A stretch of 64,000 nt of DNA from Arabidopsis thaliana. Its lineage: Eukaryota; Streptophyta; Magnoliopsida; Brassicales; Brassicaceae. Below are positions 44,451-55,059 of this stretch, piece after piece (positions within the stretch are counted from its first letter, which is position 1; each line of letters opens with the position of its first letter). Position numbers and translations under genes: made by a program. The notes under the pieces were generated by a model. It was not told the origin of the DNA. It did not search any database and worked only from the letters and a program-made list of their open reading frames with translations. The stretch is taken from the NCBI RefSeq assembly GCF_000001735.4, contig NC_003075.7:1799001-1863000 (forward strand), read 5' to 3'.

Positions 44451-47145
44451 ATGCCTAACGCCGGTCGTGGAGGATCTCGAAAGAGGAAGACCACACCAAA
44501 CGTGATTCAAAGAGCCGGAGGTTCAACGCCTGCTGGAAGACCCTCTTCGCTACCGCAGCAGTACGATTTCACCCCGGCGGCGGCGACGGTTCAAGTTTCT
44601 GCATCGATTCCGCCTCAAGGAGCCGGCGCTGGCGCCTCATCCTCTGCCCCCCACTACCGTAACTACCCACCACCGCAGCAACTCTTCCAACACTCCACCA
44701 ATCAACCACAGCGTGTAGATCCGTTGCCACCACAAGAGACTGCTCAGCAAGACCCTCCTCTTTCGCCGGATCCAGAAACTGCATCTCACAGTCATCCCTC
44801 GTCTCAAGGCAACAACTTCCAAGAGGGCATTCCTGCAGTGTTGCCGGAGCTCCAAGAAGACTCCGTGGTTGCTCTGAATGACATTCTCTCTGTGCCTGGC
44901 AGAGAAGCGTGGTGTTGTGTGTTGTCTCCCATTCCCCGGCCAAAAACCGAATGGTAAGTTCACTTTAAATTCCCTGTTTTCTTGTTCTGTATACTCTATT
45001 GTGAATCAAACCGAAAATGTGAACCTTGTTGGCTGTTGTGTTGTGAAACATTGTTGGCTCTTGTGTTGCTAGTGTTTTCGGGTTAGGCATTTAGTCAAGT
45101 TTAGTTCTAGACTCATTAGTTTATGTAGTAATGCCTGTTTTATTGTTGTTTGATGCTCTGTTGTGAATTGGTCAAACATAGATGAGTGTTGTGTTGTGAT
45201 TACATTAGTTCTTGGTCATTAGTTTAGTTCAGTTCTAAACTCGTGTTATGTTGTTCTATATTACACAAATGATGATGCTTTGATTGTGAATGATGCTATA
45301 TTGTTGAGACAGTACTATTGTGGAACATAGTTTATAGTCGTGTGTGACTTGTATTTCTTTTGGGAACATAACTTTGTTCACTTTTGTAACATGTTTACTT
45401 CTTTCTTTGTTGGATTTGGAATCAAACCAAAAATGTGAACCTTGTTGGCTGTTGTGTTGTGAAACATTGTTGGCTCTTGTGTTGCTAGTGTTTTCGGGTT
45501 AGGCATTTAGTCAAGTTTAGTTCTAGACTCATTAGTTTATGTAGTAATGCCTGTTTTATTGTTGTTTGATGCTCTGTTGTTAATCGGTCAAACATAGTTG
45601 AGTGTTGTGTTGTGATTACATTAGTTCTTAGTCATTAGTTTAGTTCAGTTCTAAACTCTTGTTATGTTGTTTTATATTACACAAATGATGATGCTTTGAT
45701 TGTGAATGATGCTATATTGTTGAGACAGTACTATTGTGGAACATGGTTTATAGTCGTGTGTGACTTGTATTTCTTTTGGGAAAATAACTTTGTTCACTTT
45801 TGTAACATGTTTACTTCTTTCTTTGTTGCATGTGGTTGGAGGTTTACTCGAGACAGAGGATCTCGCTTGGTTAGGAAGATCACTAGAATTTTCTTACAAA
45901 AATTCGATGCTCCCTTCTATAACTGGTCATGTGTGCCAGTTGATAAAAGAGAAAGATTATTTTTAGAGTTTGCGGTAAGCTTCCTCTATATCTGCACTTG
46001 TTCAAGTTAAGTTTATGTAGTTTCACTAACTTCTTCCTTTTTTTTGTAGAAAACTCACCACTGGGATCCCTTAATAACAGGGACAGTCCAGTATTACTTC
46101 AATGAGATCGTCAAGAGGCGCTTGAAGGACATGGTTAGCACCGCAAGGACAACTCGAGAGCAGCCTCCATGGATTGGAGAAACGCTGTGGGGAACAATGT
46201 GTGCTTACTGGGACACAGAAGCAGCACAGAAAAGGAGTCGGACCTATTCCAAAGCTCGTCTCTCTGACCGTAACGGTATCGGTCCTCACGTCCACTACTC
46301 TGGGCCAAAATCTTTTCAAGAAATCCAAGATGAATTGGTAAGTGTTTCTGCAGATTCTCATAAGTTAGAGTTTTCTGTTTTCTGTTTTCAATCCAATATA
46401 GTCTGTTTTCTTGTGAGTATGTTGAGTTCTTATGTCTAGTGACTACTGTTGATATTGATTTGTGTTTGCAGGAAGAGAAGTTGGGAAGACCGGTCCATCT
46501 TGGTGAGGTGTTCATCGAAACACACACTAAGTCGGATGGCTCATTTGTTGATCAGAAGTCGGAGAAGATTGCTCAAGCTTATCAGCAGAATGTGAGAGAT
46601 AGGCTGTCAGCACTAGAGGCGTCTGCTTCTGCTGTCTCTGATGGCTCTTCACGACCTCCGGAGCTCACACTAGATGATTATACAGCCATCTTTCTCGAGG
46701 TAAGATGTTTTAGTATAATTATTAGTCTTAGAGTCCAATTTAATATTCTGTCACTAATGAGCTTCTTCTCTATTTCTTGCAGTCCACAGAAAATGATTCA
46801 AGAGGCAATCCTTATGGACTAGGATGTCTAAAAGACACTCTAGGCAGCGCCAACCGCCATCACTCCGGTTCCTCATCATCCTTTCAAGCCCTAGAAGAAC
46901 GGCTGCAGGAAGCTCAAAGGAAAATAGAAGAGCAGGCTGCATATAATGAGAAGAGAGATGCTGAGATTGCTGCCCGAGAAGCTGAGTCATCCCGAGTCAC
47001 AGCTGAGCAAAAGGACAAGCTCGAGCAATTGTCTTTAGTCGAGAAGTATCTCCGCCAAACCGATCCGCAGTTCTTGGACTTCATGGCAAGTCACTCTACC
47101 ACAACCACAGAACGTCTACCAAGTCCTCCACCTAATGATCCTTAG
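44451..47145 (+). CDS. CACTA TnpA-like accessory transposase (Transposase_24 type)
   Basis: In En/Spm the TnpA protein binds subterminal repeats, helps align the ends and affects element methylation. Five exons: 44451-44953, 45842-45974, 46050-46337, 46472-46699, 46783-47145. They sum to 1515 bases, 504 residues plus stop, all in phase. The N-terminus is Pro/Ser/Gln-rich and probably disordered. The family core runs RLVRKITRIFLQKFDAPFYN, HWDPLITGTVQYYFNEIVKR, the Asp/Arg-rich region and GPKSFQEIQDEL, then RPVHLGEVFIETHTKSDGSF. A C-terminal coiled coil follows (LEERLQEAQRKIEEQAAYNE). The 888-base first intron holds a 416-base tandem duplication. No lesion seen. Confidence 0.9.
45004..45835 (+). 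repeat. 416-bp tandem duplication in intron 1 of the TnpA-like gene
   Basis: Two head-to-tail copies, 45004-45419 and 45420-45835, both starting AATCAAACC and differing at only a few positions. The second copy leads into the splice acceptor at 45840-45841; the first copy ends with GGATTTGGA in place of GCATGTGGTTGGAG, so only one acceptor is used. Confidence 0.9.
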
Positions 47146-47389
47146 ATTATCTTTGCCCAAACTCTACTTGAACATATGTTTATTTGAATAAGTTGTTTGT
47201 GTAATAAACAAGATAATTCTATGTGTATTTGTACTTGATTTTCTATATATACAAGTCTTTTCATCTTTTTAGCAATTCAAATAAAAAAGGAGAAAACAAG
47301 AAACAAGAAAACAACAATCGATAACCAACAAACAAAAAACAAGAAACCCAACAATCGATGACCAAATTCCTATTCGGACAAAACAAGTA

Positions 47390-47903
47390 GTCGCTCAGTA
47401 GTCGTATTTAGGTAGCAAATTAGACGTAAAATAGTCGTCTAATAGTCACACTAGTTACCGATTATTATCCGACTAAGATACATAGTCACAATATAATCGT
47501 CAACGAGACGTATAATAGTCGTAAAACATTATACGACTGTTATATGACTACGAGAATTATTTCCTTACATTGATAGAATTTGTCGTCCAATAGTCGTCAA
47601 ATAGTCGTCAATATGATACGACTATTATACGACCACGTGTTTCACACGCTTCGTACAGGACAATTAATCGTGCTATGGTCGTTAAATAGTCGCCAAAATT
47701 ATACGACTATACAACGACAATTGTTTACTGATTGTGTTATTGTCGTAATATAGTCGTCGATCAACGACTAATTCACGACTATCTCATTCAGCGACTATGT
47801 AATAATGACTAACGTCGTTAGTCGCTGATTAGTCGGATTATCATTTTTTACGACTACTATGCGACTGATGTGTAAGTCGTTTATCACCTGTTTTCTTGTA
47901 GTG
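47390..47903. repeat. CACTA right subterminal repeats and terminal inverted repeat
   Basis: Over 450 bases with many TAGTCGT/ACGACTA motifs in both orientations, ending in GTTTTCTTGTAGTG. It mirrors the left end. Confidence 0.85.
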
Positions 47904-48000
47904 TACTACGACTAAGAAAAATACTGGAAAAACCTCGTGCTACTATGACTAAGAGAAATACTGGAAATGCCTCGTGCTAGTACGAGAAAGAAAAGTATTA
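47904..48000. repeat. Short tandem repeat interrupted by the CACTA element
   Basis: Units of about 36 bases of the pattern TACTACGACTAAGAGAAATA then CTGGAAATACCTCGTGC, two or more after the element and a decayed one just before it (39221-39259). The element split this array. Confidence 0.7.
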
Positions 48001-48084
48001 CAATAATAGGGAAAGCCATACAAAGAATAGGGCAAGTCTTACAAGGAAATTAACATTAATATTAAGGAACAATAGGATAACACA

Positions 48085-48569
48085 TTACTTCCTTGGAACA
48101 ATAGGAGAACGGAATACCACTTTACTCACGTTTAGAATTTCATCACGGTGGGCTTTCAATTCTTTTTGCATTTCTTCTGTGAGATACTCACAACGTTGTA
48201 CTTTCATCCGATTGTAATCAACACCCTCACTTAAGCTAGTCACCTCTTCTTCCATAGCTTTATCCCACAGTTTAAGGATGTGCATCAAATCATTTCTATC
48301 GTCCTACAAAATACCAAATATTTATCAAAAAAAGATCTAGATCTACAAAACCTAGAAAAACTAATGCTCTACATCAACATACCTTAAAATTCTCGCAATT
48401 GATAGTATCTCTTTCCATCATAACGATTGTCGACGATGCTATCACCACAAGGACATATCTTAGGAATCCCTTGCATCATCCCGACCATTTCCATTTGCTC
48501 TATCATCCTCTTCGCCTCTTTCAAATGATTGTAGATCGGGTGTCTCTCACACTCTCTATCCATTATCAA
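48085..48569 (-). pseudogene. GRF-type zinc-finger protein remnant (At4g04775-like)
   Basis: Exon 1 from ATG 48569 encodes a charged start and GIPKICPCGDSIVDNRYDGK followed by RYYQLREF, matching plant GRF zinc-finger proteins that are often spread by transposons; the third Cys of the usual C-x-C...YRC pattern is replaced (YYQL). A TAA at 48384-48386 sits next to the likely donor. Exon 2 (48305-48085) encodes DDRNDLMHILKLWDKAMEEE and a coiled coil. Loss of a Cys and the TAA suggest a dead gene. Confidence 0.5.
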
Positions 48570-48588
48570 AGAAAGATGAAAGAAATAT

Positions 48589-48665
48589 GAGAGATTAGAG
48601 ATGAGAGATGAGAGATGAGAGATGAGAGATGAGAGATGAGAGATGAGAGATGGGAGATGGGAGAA
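48589..48665 (+). repeat. GAGAGAT minisatellite
   Basis: About nine 7-base units of GAGAGAT/GAGATGA just upstream (minus sense) of the GRF-type gene, with further diverged copies to about 48735. Simple purine-rich repeat. Confidence 0.85.
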
Positions 48666-49029
48666 GAGAGATAATAATGAAAAGGGGAAAGATGAAAGAT
48701 GAAATAAGAAGATGAGAGATGAGAGAGAGATCGAAAATGTTTAGGGGGAAGAAAGTGCTCTAAAAATTGGAATATTTGGTTTTGGGGGAAAACTCAAATT
48801 TTGTCGGGCGCCAATACATTTGGGGGGAAACCAAATATTTTATTCACCACGTGTGCGCCGTTTATTTTTTACATGGGCGCAGGTTTTTACAACATAGTAT
48901 TTCACAATGTTTTGGTAGTACCAATCTATCAAATAGTATTACTTTTTGTGAAAAAAATAGTATTACTTTCCGTGTATTTCATGTTTAGTAGTATTTTCTA
49001 TATTTACAAATTGTTTATTTGGTAGTACA

Positions 49030-49780
49030 CTGAACTGAACTTTATATTTACAGACCTTCAAATGTTTTGTCCATTCAAAAATTAAAAATATATAAAATTA
49101 GGAGATTTTCATTCTAAGTTGGTGATTATATTGAAAGTGGGCTTAAAATCATAAGGGATATGTGGTACTGAGTCTACTAAAAACAAGTGAAATCGATTTA
49201 ATTTTAAAATTTCTAACTTAATTAATTTTATATGATTACTAGTACTTCTTCAATGTCTTTAATTTTCATTGAGTTTTGAGAAAAAACAAATTCGAACTCC
49301 ATAATACCAACTTAGTATTTCCAGTTGTACTAACATTACAAAAAATGGTTGAAACAAACATAGTTTTACTTTGCAATGGTATTTGGAACTAACCTACGTT
49401 GAATCTATTTTGTAATTAATCAAATATAATTTTTTATTTGAAACATTGAATTGCACAAACTGTAATTATCTTTTAATTTATGAAAGACAATGAATCATAA
49501 ATTATAATATTCCATAACAATTCAAAGAAAGAAATATAATTCGACAATTAAATAACAACATAAGCAAGAGTTTAGGGTTTGGTCATGCCGAATACATAAG
49601 GAAACAAAACCGAATACATAAGCTATAGTTTTAAAATATACGGAAGACCGAGTAGCAACAACAATACCAACAAAAGCATTAATAATATCCAATATAAACC
49701 ATAGCATATGAATGAAGGGTGCATCCTTTAGACATCCAACTTTCTCTTTAGTTCTCAATTTCCACTTCCATCTTTCGGTT
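49030..49780. other. AT-rich intergenic stretch, no gene seen
   Basis: Low-complexity AT-rich DNA. No motif, inverted repeat or credible frame was found. The small minus frame at 49522-49758 has no recognisable features. Confidence 0.5.
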
Positions 49781-51019
49781 TGACATAGATTCCAACCGCT
49801 ATTTCAAAACATAGAAATCAATATTAAAGTAATATGGGAGGTCTGTGCAAAAAAATAAACCTAAATTTGCAAACGAAGTACGTACAGGAAATTGTGACTA
49901 TTATAGTCTGGGAATGTGGGGTCGAAGTAAATCTTTGAAGGCCCATCCTCAGTGAATAAGGCATTCCTCCCTAAATAGATATATGAAATTTAGGGTTTAG
50001 GGTTAGATAAAGAAAATTTCAATTAGTGTTAAAATTATATACGTAAAGTAGAAGAGTTTGACACACCTTCAAATTCCACAATCCTCCATAACCGGTTGAT
50101 AACCACAAGTGGCTCGTAGTTGTAAGTTGGAGCACTAATAAGGCGATAAAACTTAGAAGTTAATACCTCACACATCCTCTCCACAGCAACACAGGTTATG
50201 ATCATATCGCTAAAGCAAACAAGATTCCAAACCAACACATATTAAACTCCAAAAAATTAAATCTAGAATTTTATATTCAATATATTTGAAATATGACATG
50301 TCTACACTTACAGATTATCTTTGATGTTGAAAGTGACATATCTGACGTGATAGTCAGACTCTCCTTGACGAAAGACATATGGAAACCGCTTGAATTTTGA
50401 GACACTTGATATGACTCACATTGCATCTTCCAAGAAGGTAGGGAAGAATATTAAAGAATGATAAATATAGAAACAAATTGATAATATTTAATAGTTCATC
50501 AACTTACCTGTAGCAAACTGTTTGTCATGTTCACCGGCATCTTGTAACTCATTTGGGTACATGCAGTCAATGAAGGAGCGAGTAGATCTAGGACTTATAG
50601 GCCACATTTTTGTTGGCCAAGTACACTCGATCAGAAAGAGACAGTACGCGTACTTGATAGGGCCAGTGGATCTCTTCACGTGGAAGTCAGCCATGTAGTA
50701 CCAATCCCCTTCTACGAGACTACCTTAAACTTATACATGTAGTTCCCAACTGGAAGGATTGCATCGATTTTCGAACCCTAATCCAAATTAAAGACCAAAT
50801 CTTCTACTATTTCTAATCTTGTTCAACAAAAAACGGATCCTAAAGACATGCAAAGAAGAAGAATAGGTTGAAACGACTTACCTTTTCGTCATAGAGAATC
50901 ATCTTCATCGGTTCACGAGCGATGTCTCCCCTCTTATTCCAGATGCTCAATAACTTGACATACACGATCCAGTTGGTCCTCTCAAGATTGAAATTGCCCA
51001 AAAAATCGACTCTTGCCAT
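49780..51019 (-). pseudogene. RPA70-like (DUF223 OB-fold) gene, copy B
   Basis: Best copy of the RPA-like gene. ATG at 51019; exon 1 (50882-51019) encodes MARVDFLGNFNLERTNWIVY and ends in MILYDEK; exon 2 (50508-50777) encodes GSKIDAILPVGNYMYKF, then after a one-base loss GDWYYMADFHVKRSTGPIKY and SFIDCMYPNELQDAGEHDKQ; later exons give VKESLTITSDMS-type sequence in a shifted frame, MIITCVAVERMCEVLTSKFY with RLWRIVEFE, and DPTFPDYNS. It resembles the DUF223/RPA1 N-terminal OB-fold family that binds single-stranded DNA. The frameshift near 50727 inactivates it. Copy A has different lesions, so the two decayed separately after duplication. Confidence 0.7.
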
Positions 51020-51399
51020 CAGAAGTTGAAAAGTTGCAGATAAAATGCTAGGGTTAAACAGAAGAGTTGAGAGACTCACCGATTTTAGGGTTAACCTAGA
51101 CTCTAATATATATATAATTGAATAAAGACGCAACCCTTCACTTTCCCTCCTCGGGGGTTACGTTATAATAGAATAACTGTCTTTTATTTTGCAAATGGGC
51201 CTATTTCATTAAGTGGGCTTTTATATGAGGTTAGTTTGATATTTGGTCAATAATTTGTGGCCCACTAGTTTTGTATGATTGCATATTGTTATGCGTCACC
51301 GATGTGTACAATTCTGTCGATTAGGTCAACCAAATATTTCAAATTAGTATAAATATACGTAGCGACGGACATAATTTAGTAAACAAAATATGAACTTCA

Positions 51400-51953
51400 T
51401 TCTAGATGCACTAGTAACTGGCATAATCCGTCGCGTCGGCTGACAGGGCTTTCGGTACCTTGGCCCATTCATTGTAGATTGCCCTTGGCTTCAAATTCAA
51501 GTCTACACATTTGAAGTTTTAGCCGATGTTGATCTAGACGAATTCATTTTCAACTCTCGGCTTGGAAGAGAGACATCCATCTACCGTCATTTCCTGTTAT
51601 AATGCGCGACTGAAGGACACCTGACAGCATGGTACCTCGAAGCTCTCTGCCAATTGACTCAATTAGGTCCAACGCAAGCACGGCTTGACATGCTTGTAGA
51701 GGTGTGTACATCTTCCATTTATGCGACGTTTGCTTTAGCTATGATGCTGATATGATGTGGTGCTTATGACCAAGGTGTTTACGTCACCAAAGCTTTCTTT
51801 AGAAGAGTTGAAACTCTTCAAGAAAGAGTAGATATTGCCAATGTGGTTGAAAGGCAGATCAAAGATATCGGTGTAGGTGGTCGGAAAGTATTCAAAGGGT
51901 TTTGGCATTTCTTTGATATACCAGATTGCCATTTTAACTACTTCTTAATGTAG
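51400..51953 (+). pseudogene. F-box/TPR-like family remnant (C-terminal part)
   Basis: Reading across frames gives RLDMLVEVCTSSIYATFALA, then ending in YFLM at TAG 51951-51953 after ETLQERVDIANVVERQIKDI. This parallels the remnant at 21704-22300 (HFAYGILLICCGCFRKGMDI, VGNVVAKQV). It is broken by several stops and shifts. It lies between RPA-like copy B and the Ulp1 remnant, a mixture typical of genes carried by VANDAL or Helitron elements. Confidence 0.4.
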
Positions 51954-52302
51954 ACATATGTGAGGATTGCTTTGCATTTACTTATTCATGTCGTTTCAAG
52001 GAGTTGTGTTAGGGGAGCATTTTAAAAACCTGATGCATCGATGTTTAATTATGAGTCACAAGCTGTAATATTTAACTCTATTACCGACTATTAATTCATC
52101 TTTAGCCTTTACTTCATTAATAAACCTCAATAAACAAGGATACATCAATATTTTGTTTTTACCAAACCGAATAACTATCGAATATTAAGTTTTACAAAAA
52201 TTAGATGGCAAAAAACTTCAACAAAAAGGAATGACACACCACTATTTTTCAGACAGCTTTTTTAGTCTCAGATAGGAACTCAACTCCCCATCTTTCTTCA
52301 CC

Positions 52303-53009
52303 TCAGGGATTTGGATCAGACATTTGTATCCAATAATCTGATTCTGGAACCTCGTCAAATAACTCTGCTGCCAGTTTTAGCCTCTGATCACGCATTGCAC
52401 GGTCACCTAGACCAACGAAATTAATTCCTATGGCTAAATACTCAATGTATTTCATAGCATACACACCACAATCACCTTCTTGAATGTTTTGCGGTGCAGT
52501 TTTAACCCTATAGAAACTGAATGCAACAACACTGATTTCTTTTTTCTTCTCTGGTGACGCTACCGCTTGTAGTAAGGCAGAAAACATTCTTATGAAAGGC
52601 TTGCATGCTTTACTTACCTCCTTATCCTTGTTGCAACTTAAAATGCTGTCGAAAACATTGATCCTCCGCTTTAACAAGTCTACCTCCCAAGTCAATGATT
52701 GTTGTTGATGTTGTGAACCAAGTAGACTATGTCAACATCTTTAACCCATGTTTTTCATGTCTTCCCAGTTATTGGATACTCGCCATTTACCCCCTTGATA
52801 TAGGTTTCAGAGAAAAACCAATTCATAATTGAATCAAATTTCTTGTCTTCATCACACAACTGTTTGACAAACCACAGATCGAGAAAGGCAATCCTATCAC
52901 TCAAATAGGGACATGGGGTCTGCAACGACCTTCGCCTTAGCAAATGCATGATTGGGCACATATGCTGAAATGAACCAAAACTTAATAACTTAGATTTTAG
53001 CATAACCAT
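52303..53009 (-). pseudogene. Ulp1-like SUMO protease C-terminal domain
   Basis: C48-type cysteine protease that in functional form removes SUMO. In minus sense: QTPCPYLSDRIAFLDLWFVK, DSIMNWFFSETYIKGVNGEY, a TGA, then VKDVDIVYLVHN and the catalytic His region (INNNH), where a base loss shifts the frame. The shifted frame has the catalytic Asp (RRINVFDS), and the oxyanion Gln and catalytic Cys (APQNIQEGDCGVYAMKYIEY). The break falls exactly beside the His. Ulp1-like genes are commonly carried by MULEs (Kaonashi/VANDAL types) in Arabidopsis, consistent with the neighbours here. Confidence 0.78.
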
Positions 53010-53216
53010 GCATATATGTGTCTAACAATGGGAAGTTATTTACCATGTCCATTAGCTAGCCGTATTTTGAATTACTTTTTGGCCACATCTCCTTTGGAGT
53101 CATAATACAAAAGTAGAAATCTCCTTCTGAGTTTGTGCTTTCAAGTGGATTTTCCGTGCGCAAACACACGACACCAGAACTTTGTAAAACCAAATGTTTT
53201 TAAAAGATGACAATTA

Positions 53217-54094
53217 GTGAAAAGGAGAATTAAACAAATGGTCACTAACTTACAAGTCATGGTTAATGAAATCCATCACTTCGCCAAACCAAACGATGGA
53301 GAAGTGTTAATTGGTATTCCAGAAGAGTTTTTAATTACAGAGGGAGAAGATCCTATTAAAGCTATAAGTTTAGAGATTTGTGGAGATCCAACTCTTTTAC
53401 TCGAAAATAAAGATCTCAAATTCATCCAAGAGAGAGCTATATTGTCTCCTACCAATGAGGATGTTAATACTATTAATCAGCGTCTGTTAGAGAAGCTACC
53501 AGGTATGTATTAGAATACTATATTATCTGTATTATTAGTTGCATGTTAAATTTAATGTTTAATTTTAACTTTTTCATATCAGGTGAAGAAATTCAGTACC
53601 TAAGTATTGATTCAATAGATCTTTCCGACACTACTTCAGAGTACAATCCAGTGTTCACTCCAGATTTCTTAAACTCTATCAAGATATCAGGTCTACCAAA
53701 TCATTGTTTACGTTTGAATATTGGTGCCCCAATTATGTTGTTAAGGAATTTAGACCCAAAAGGTGGATTATGCAATGGCACAAGGCTTCAGATGATACAG
53801 ATGACTCCGCCTATTTTACAGGCTGTTATTATTACAGGAGGTAGGATTGGTGATAAAGTGTTGATTTCAAAGATTCTCATTACCCCATCTGATACTAAAC
53901 TACCATTCAACATGCGTAGAAAACAATTTCCTATAGTTGTTGCTTTCGCAATGACTATTAATAAGAGTCAAGGACAATCTTTGAAAGAAATCGGTCTTTA
54001 TTTACCAAGACCAGTATTCTCACACGACCAGCTTTATGTAGCGCTATCTAGAGTTACATCGAAGAAGGGATTAAAAGTGCTTATTGTTGACTAA
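53217..54094 (+). pseudogene. Helitron helicase (Pif1-like), C-terminal fragment
   Basis: C-terminal part of a RepHel protein, which drives rolling-circle transposition. Exon 1 (to 53502) encodes GIPEEFLITEGEDPIKAISL and [20 protein letters not shown]; a GT-AG intron follows; exon 2 (53583-54094) encodes [45 protein letters not shown], the helicase motif [13 protein letters not shown], and [18 protein letters not shown] before the stop. Everything upstream (Rep domain, helicase motifs I-IV) is missing; the sequence to the left is a minus-strand Ulp1 remnant. I found no hairpin plus CTRR end nearby. Confidence 0.85.
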
Positions 54095-54099
54095 GATAC

Positions 54100-54720
54100 G
54101 AAGTTTCAGAGAAAAAAATGAATGTAGTCTTCAAAGAGATTTTCCAAAACTTATAGATTTATGAATAATTTGTTTACATGAAGTTTGTTATTTTCATTTT
54201 TGCTACTCTAACATTAGTTTACCATAACAAATTTCTAATTTTCTTTGTTACAGTTTCGACAATTACTAATGTTAAGTTTTTATTTTTATAATTCCGCAAA
54301 AAAAAATATTTATATTAAAACATTTTTATATAACAATATTTTTTATGTTAGATATTAATTGTAATCATACACTAATATAATAACTTCTGAAACCTATAGA
54401 TTTTGTATCTTCTTATTTATGCTATGAGAATATTTTATAGATTTTGCATAAATATTTATTGGTGTAACTGAATATATTACTGACAATAACCAATTATTAT
54501 AATATCATCAAAATATATTGTTTCCATAATGTTCGTCAATATTATTTATAAAATCTTGTGTTATACTTGGAGATAACTCCAAATCTCATGAAAACTTAGC
54601 ACTAAGCTAAAGACTACTTTATATATTTATATACTTTCCATGTAACTGTAGAATCTATCACCATACATTTTCTTCTTACATCAGTAAATTAAATTTATTA
54701 AAGGTAGCCACCAAAAGCAA
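54100..54720. other. AT-rich stretch between Helitron fragments
   Basis: No gene, inverted repeat or Helitron 3' end recognised. Very AT-rich. Confidence 0.45.
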
Positions 54721-54723
54721 ACC

Positions 54724-55059
54724 ATGCCAAGAGACATAGCTTCAAAAGAAGTCGATGATCCTTTGGTGTTGGCATGGTTTGAGCTGAATACTTATAATTT
54801 AGAGGCTAGGAACCTTACATTGTTTGACGTAGCTGATCTTTTTACTTGGAACAGAAAAGAAAAAAAGTTTCAACTAAGGAAAAGATGTACAAAAATTGTC
54901 CGTGCTAGCTATAGTTCACGGAAAATCGAAAGAAATGTTGCATTGAAAATGCTTATGCGTTTTATCACAAGTCCAAAAAATAACAAAGAGCTGAGGACGT
55001 GGGATGGTGTCGTGTATGAGACATACACTAAAGTGTGTGTTGCGCGCGAATTTATGTAA
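54724..55059 (+). pseudogene. Helitron helicase fragment, region upstream of the Pif1 core
   Basis: A 111-codon frame from ATG 54724 with DPLVLAWFELNTYNLEARNL, LFTWNRKEKKFQLRKR, ERNVALKMLMRFITSPKNNK and LRTWDGVVYETYTKVCVARE. This matches the part of plant Helitron proteins just before the Pif1-like helicase (typical wording F-x-W-x3-x-W/F-x2-RK, LR-LL, VxGPKSFxxLRTVxGxxYxTF). It comes after the C-terminal fragment, so the two are not one gene in order; they come from two Helitrons or a rearranged one. Confidence 0.75.

Larger units (their letters stand above)
39260..47903 (+). mobile_element. CACTA (En/Spm) DNA transposon, apparently intact
   Basis: 8644 bases with ends CACTACAAGAAAAC...GTTTTCTTGTAGTG and a 3-bp TAC duplication on both sides (39257-39259 and 47904-47906). 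It has dense subterminal repeats around AGTCGT/ACGACTA, a six-exon transposase gene (39791-43694) and a five-exon TnpA-like gene (44451-47145), both on the plus strand and both without stops or frameshifts in my models. It is inserted in a stretch repeating the pattern AAATACTGG...CCTCGTGCTA. Intact genes, ends and duplication make it a candidate autonomous element. Confidence 0.93.

Noticed and set aside
45696-46010. Independent gene in the TnpA-like intron
   Set aside because: The frame overlaps the 416-bp intron duplication and exon 2 of the TnpA-like gene in the same frame only by its second half.
49522-49758. Minus-strand 78-codon hydrophobic frame
   Set aside because: AT-rich, no homology I recognise, no splice or promoter context.
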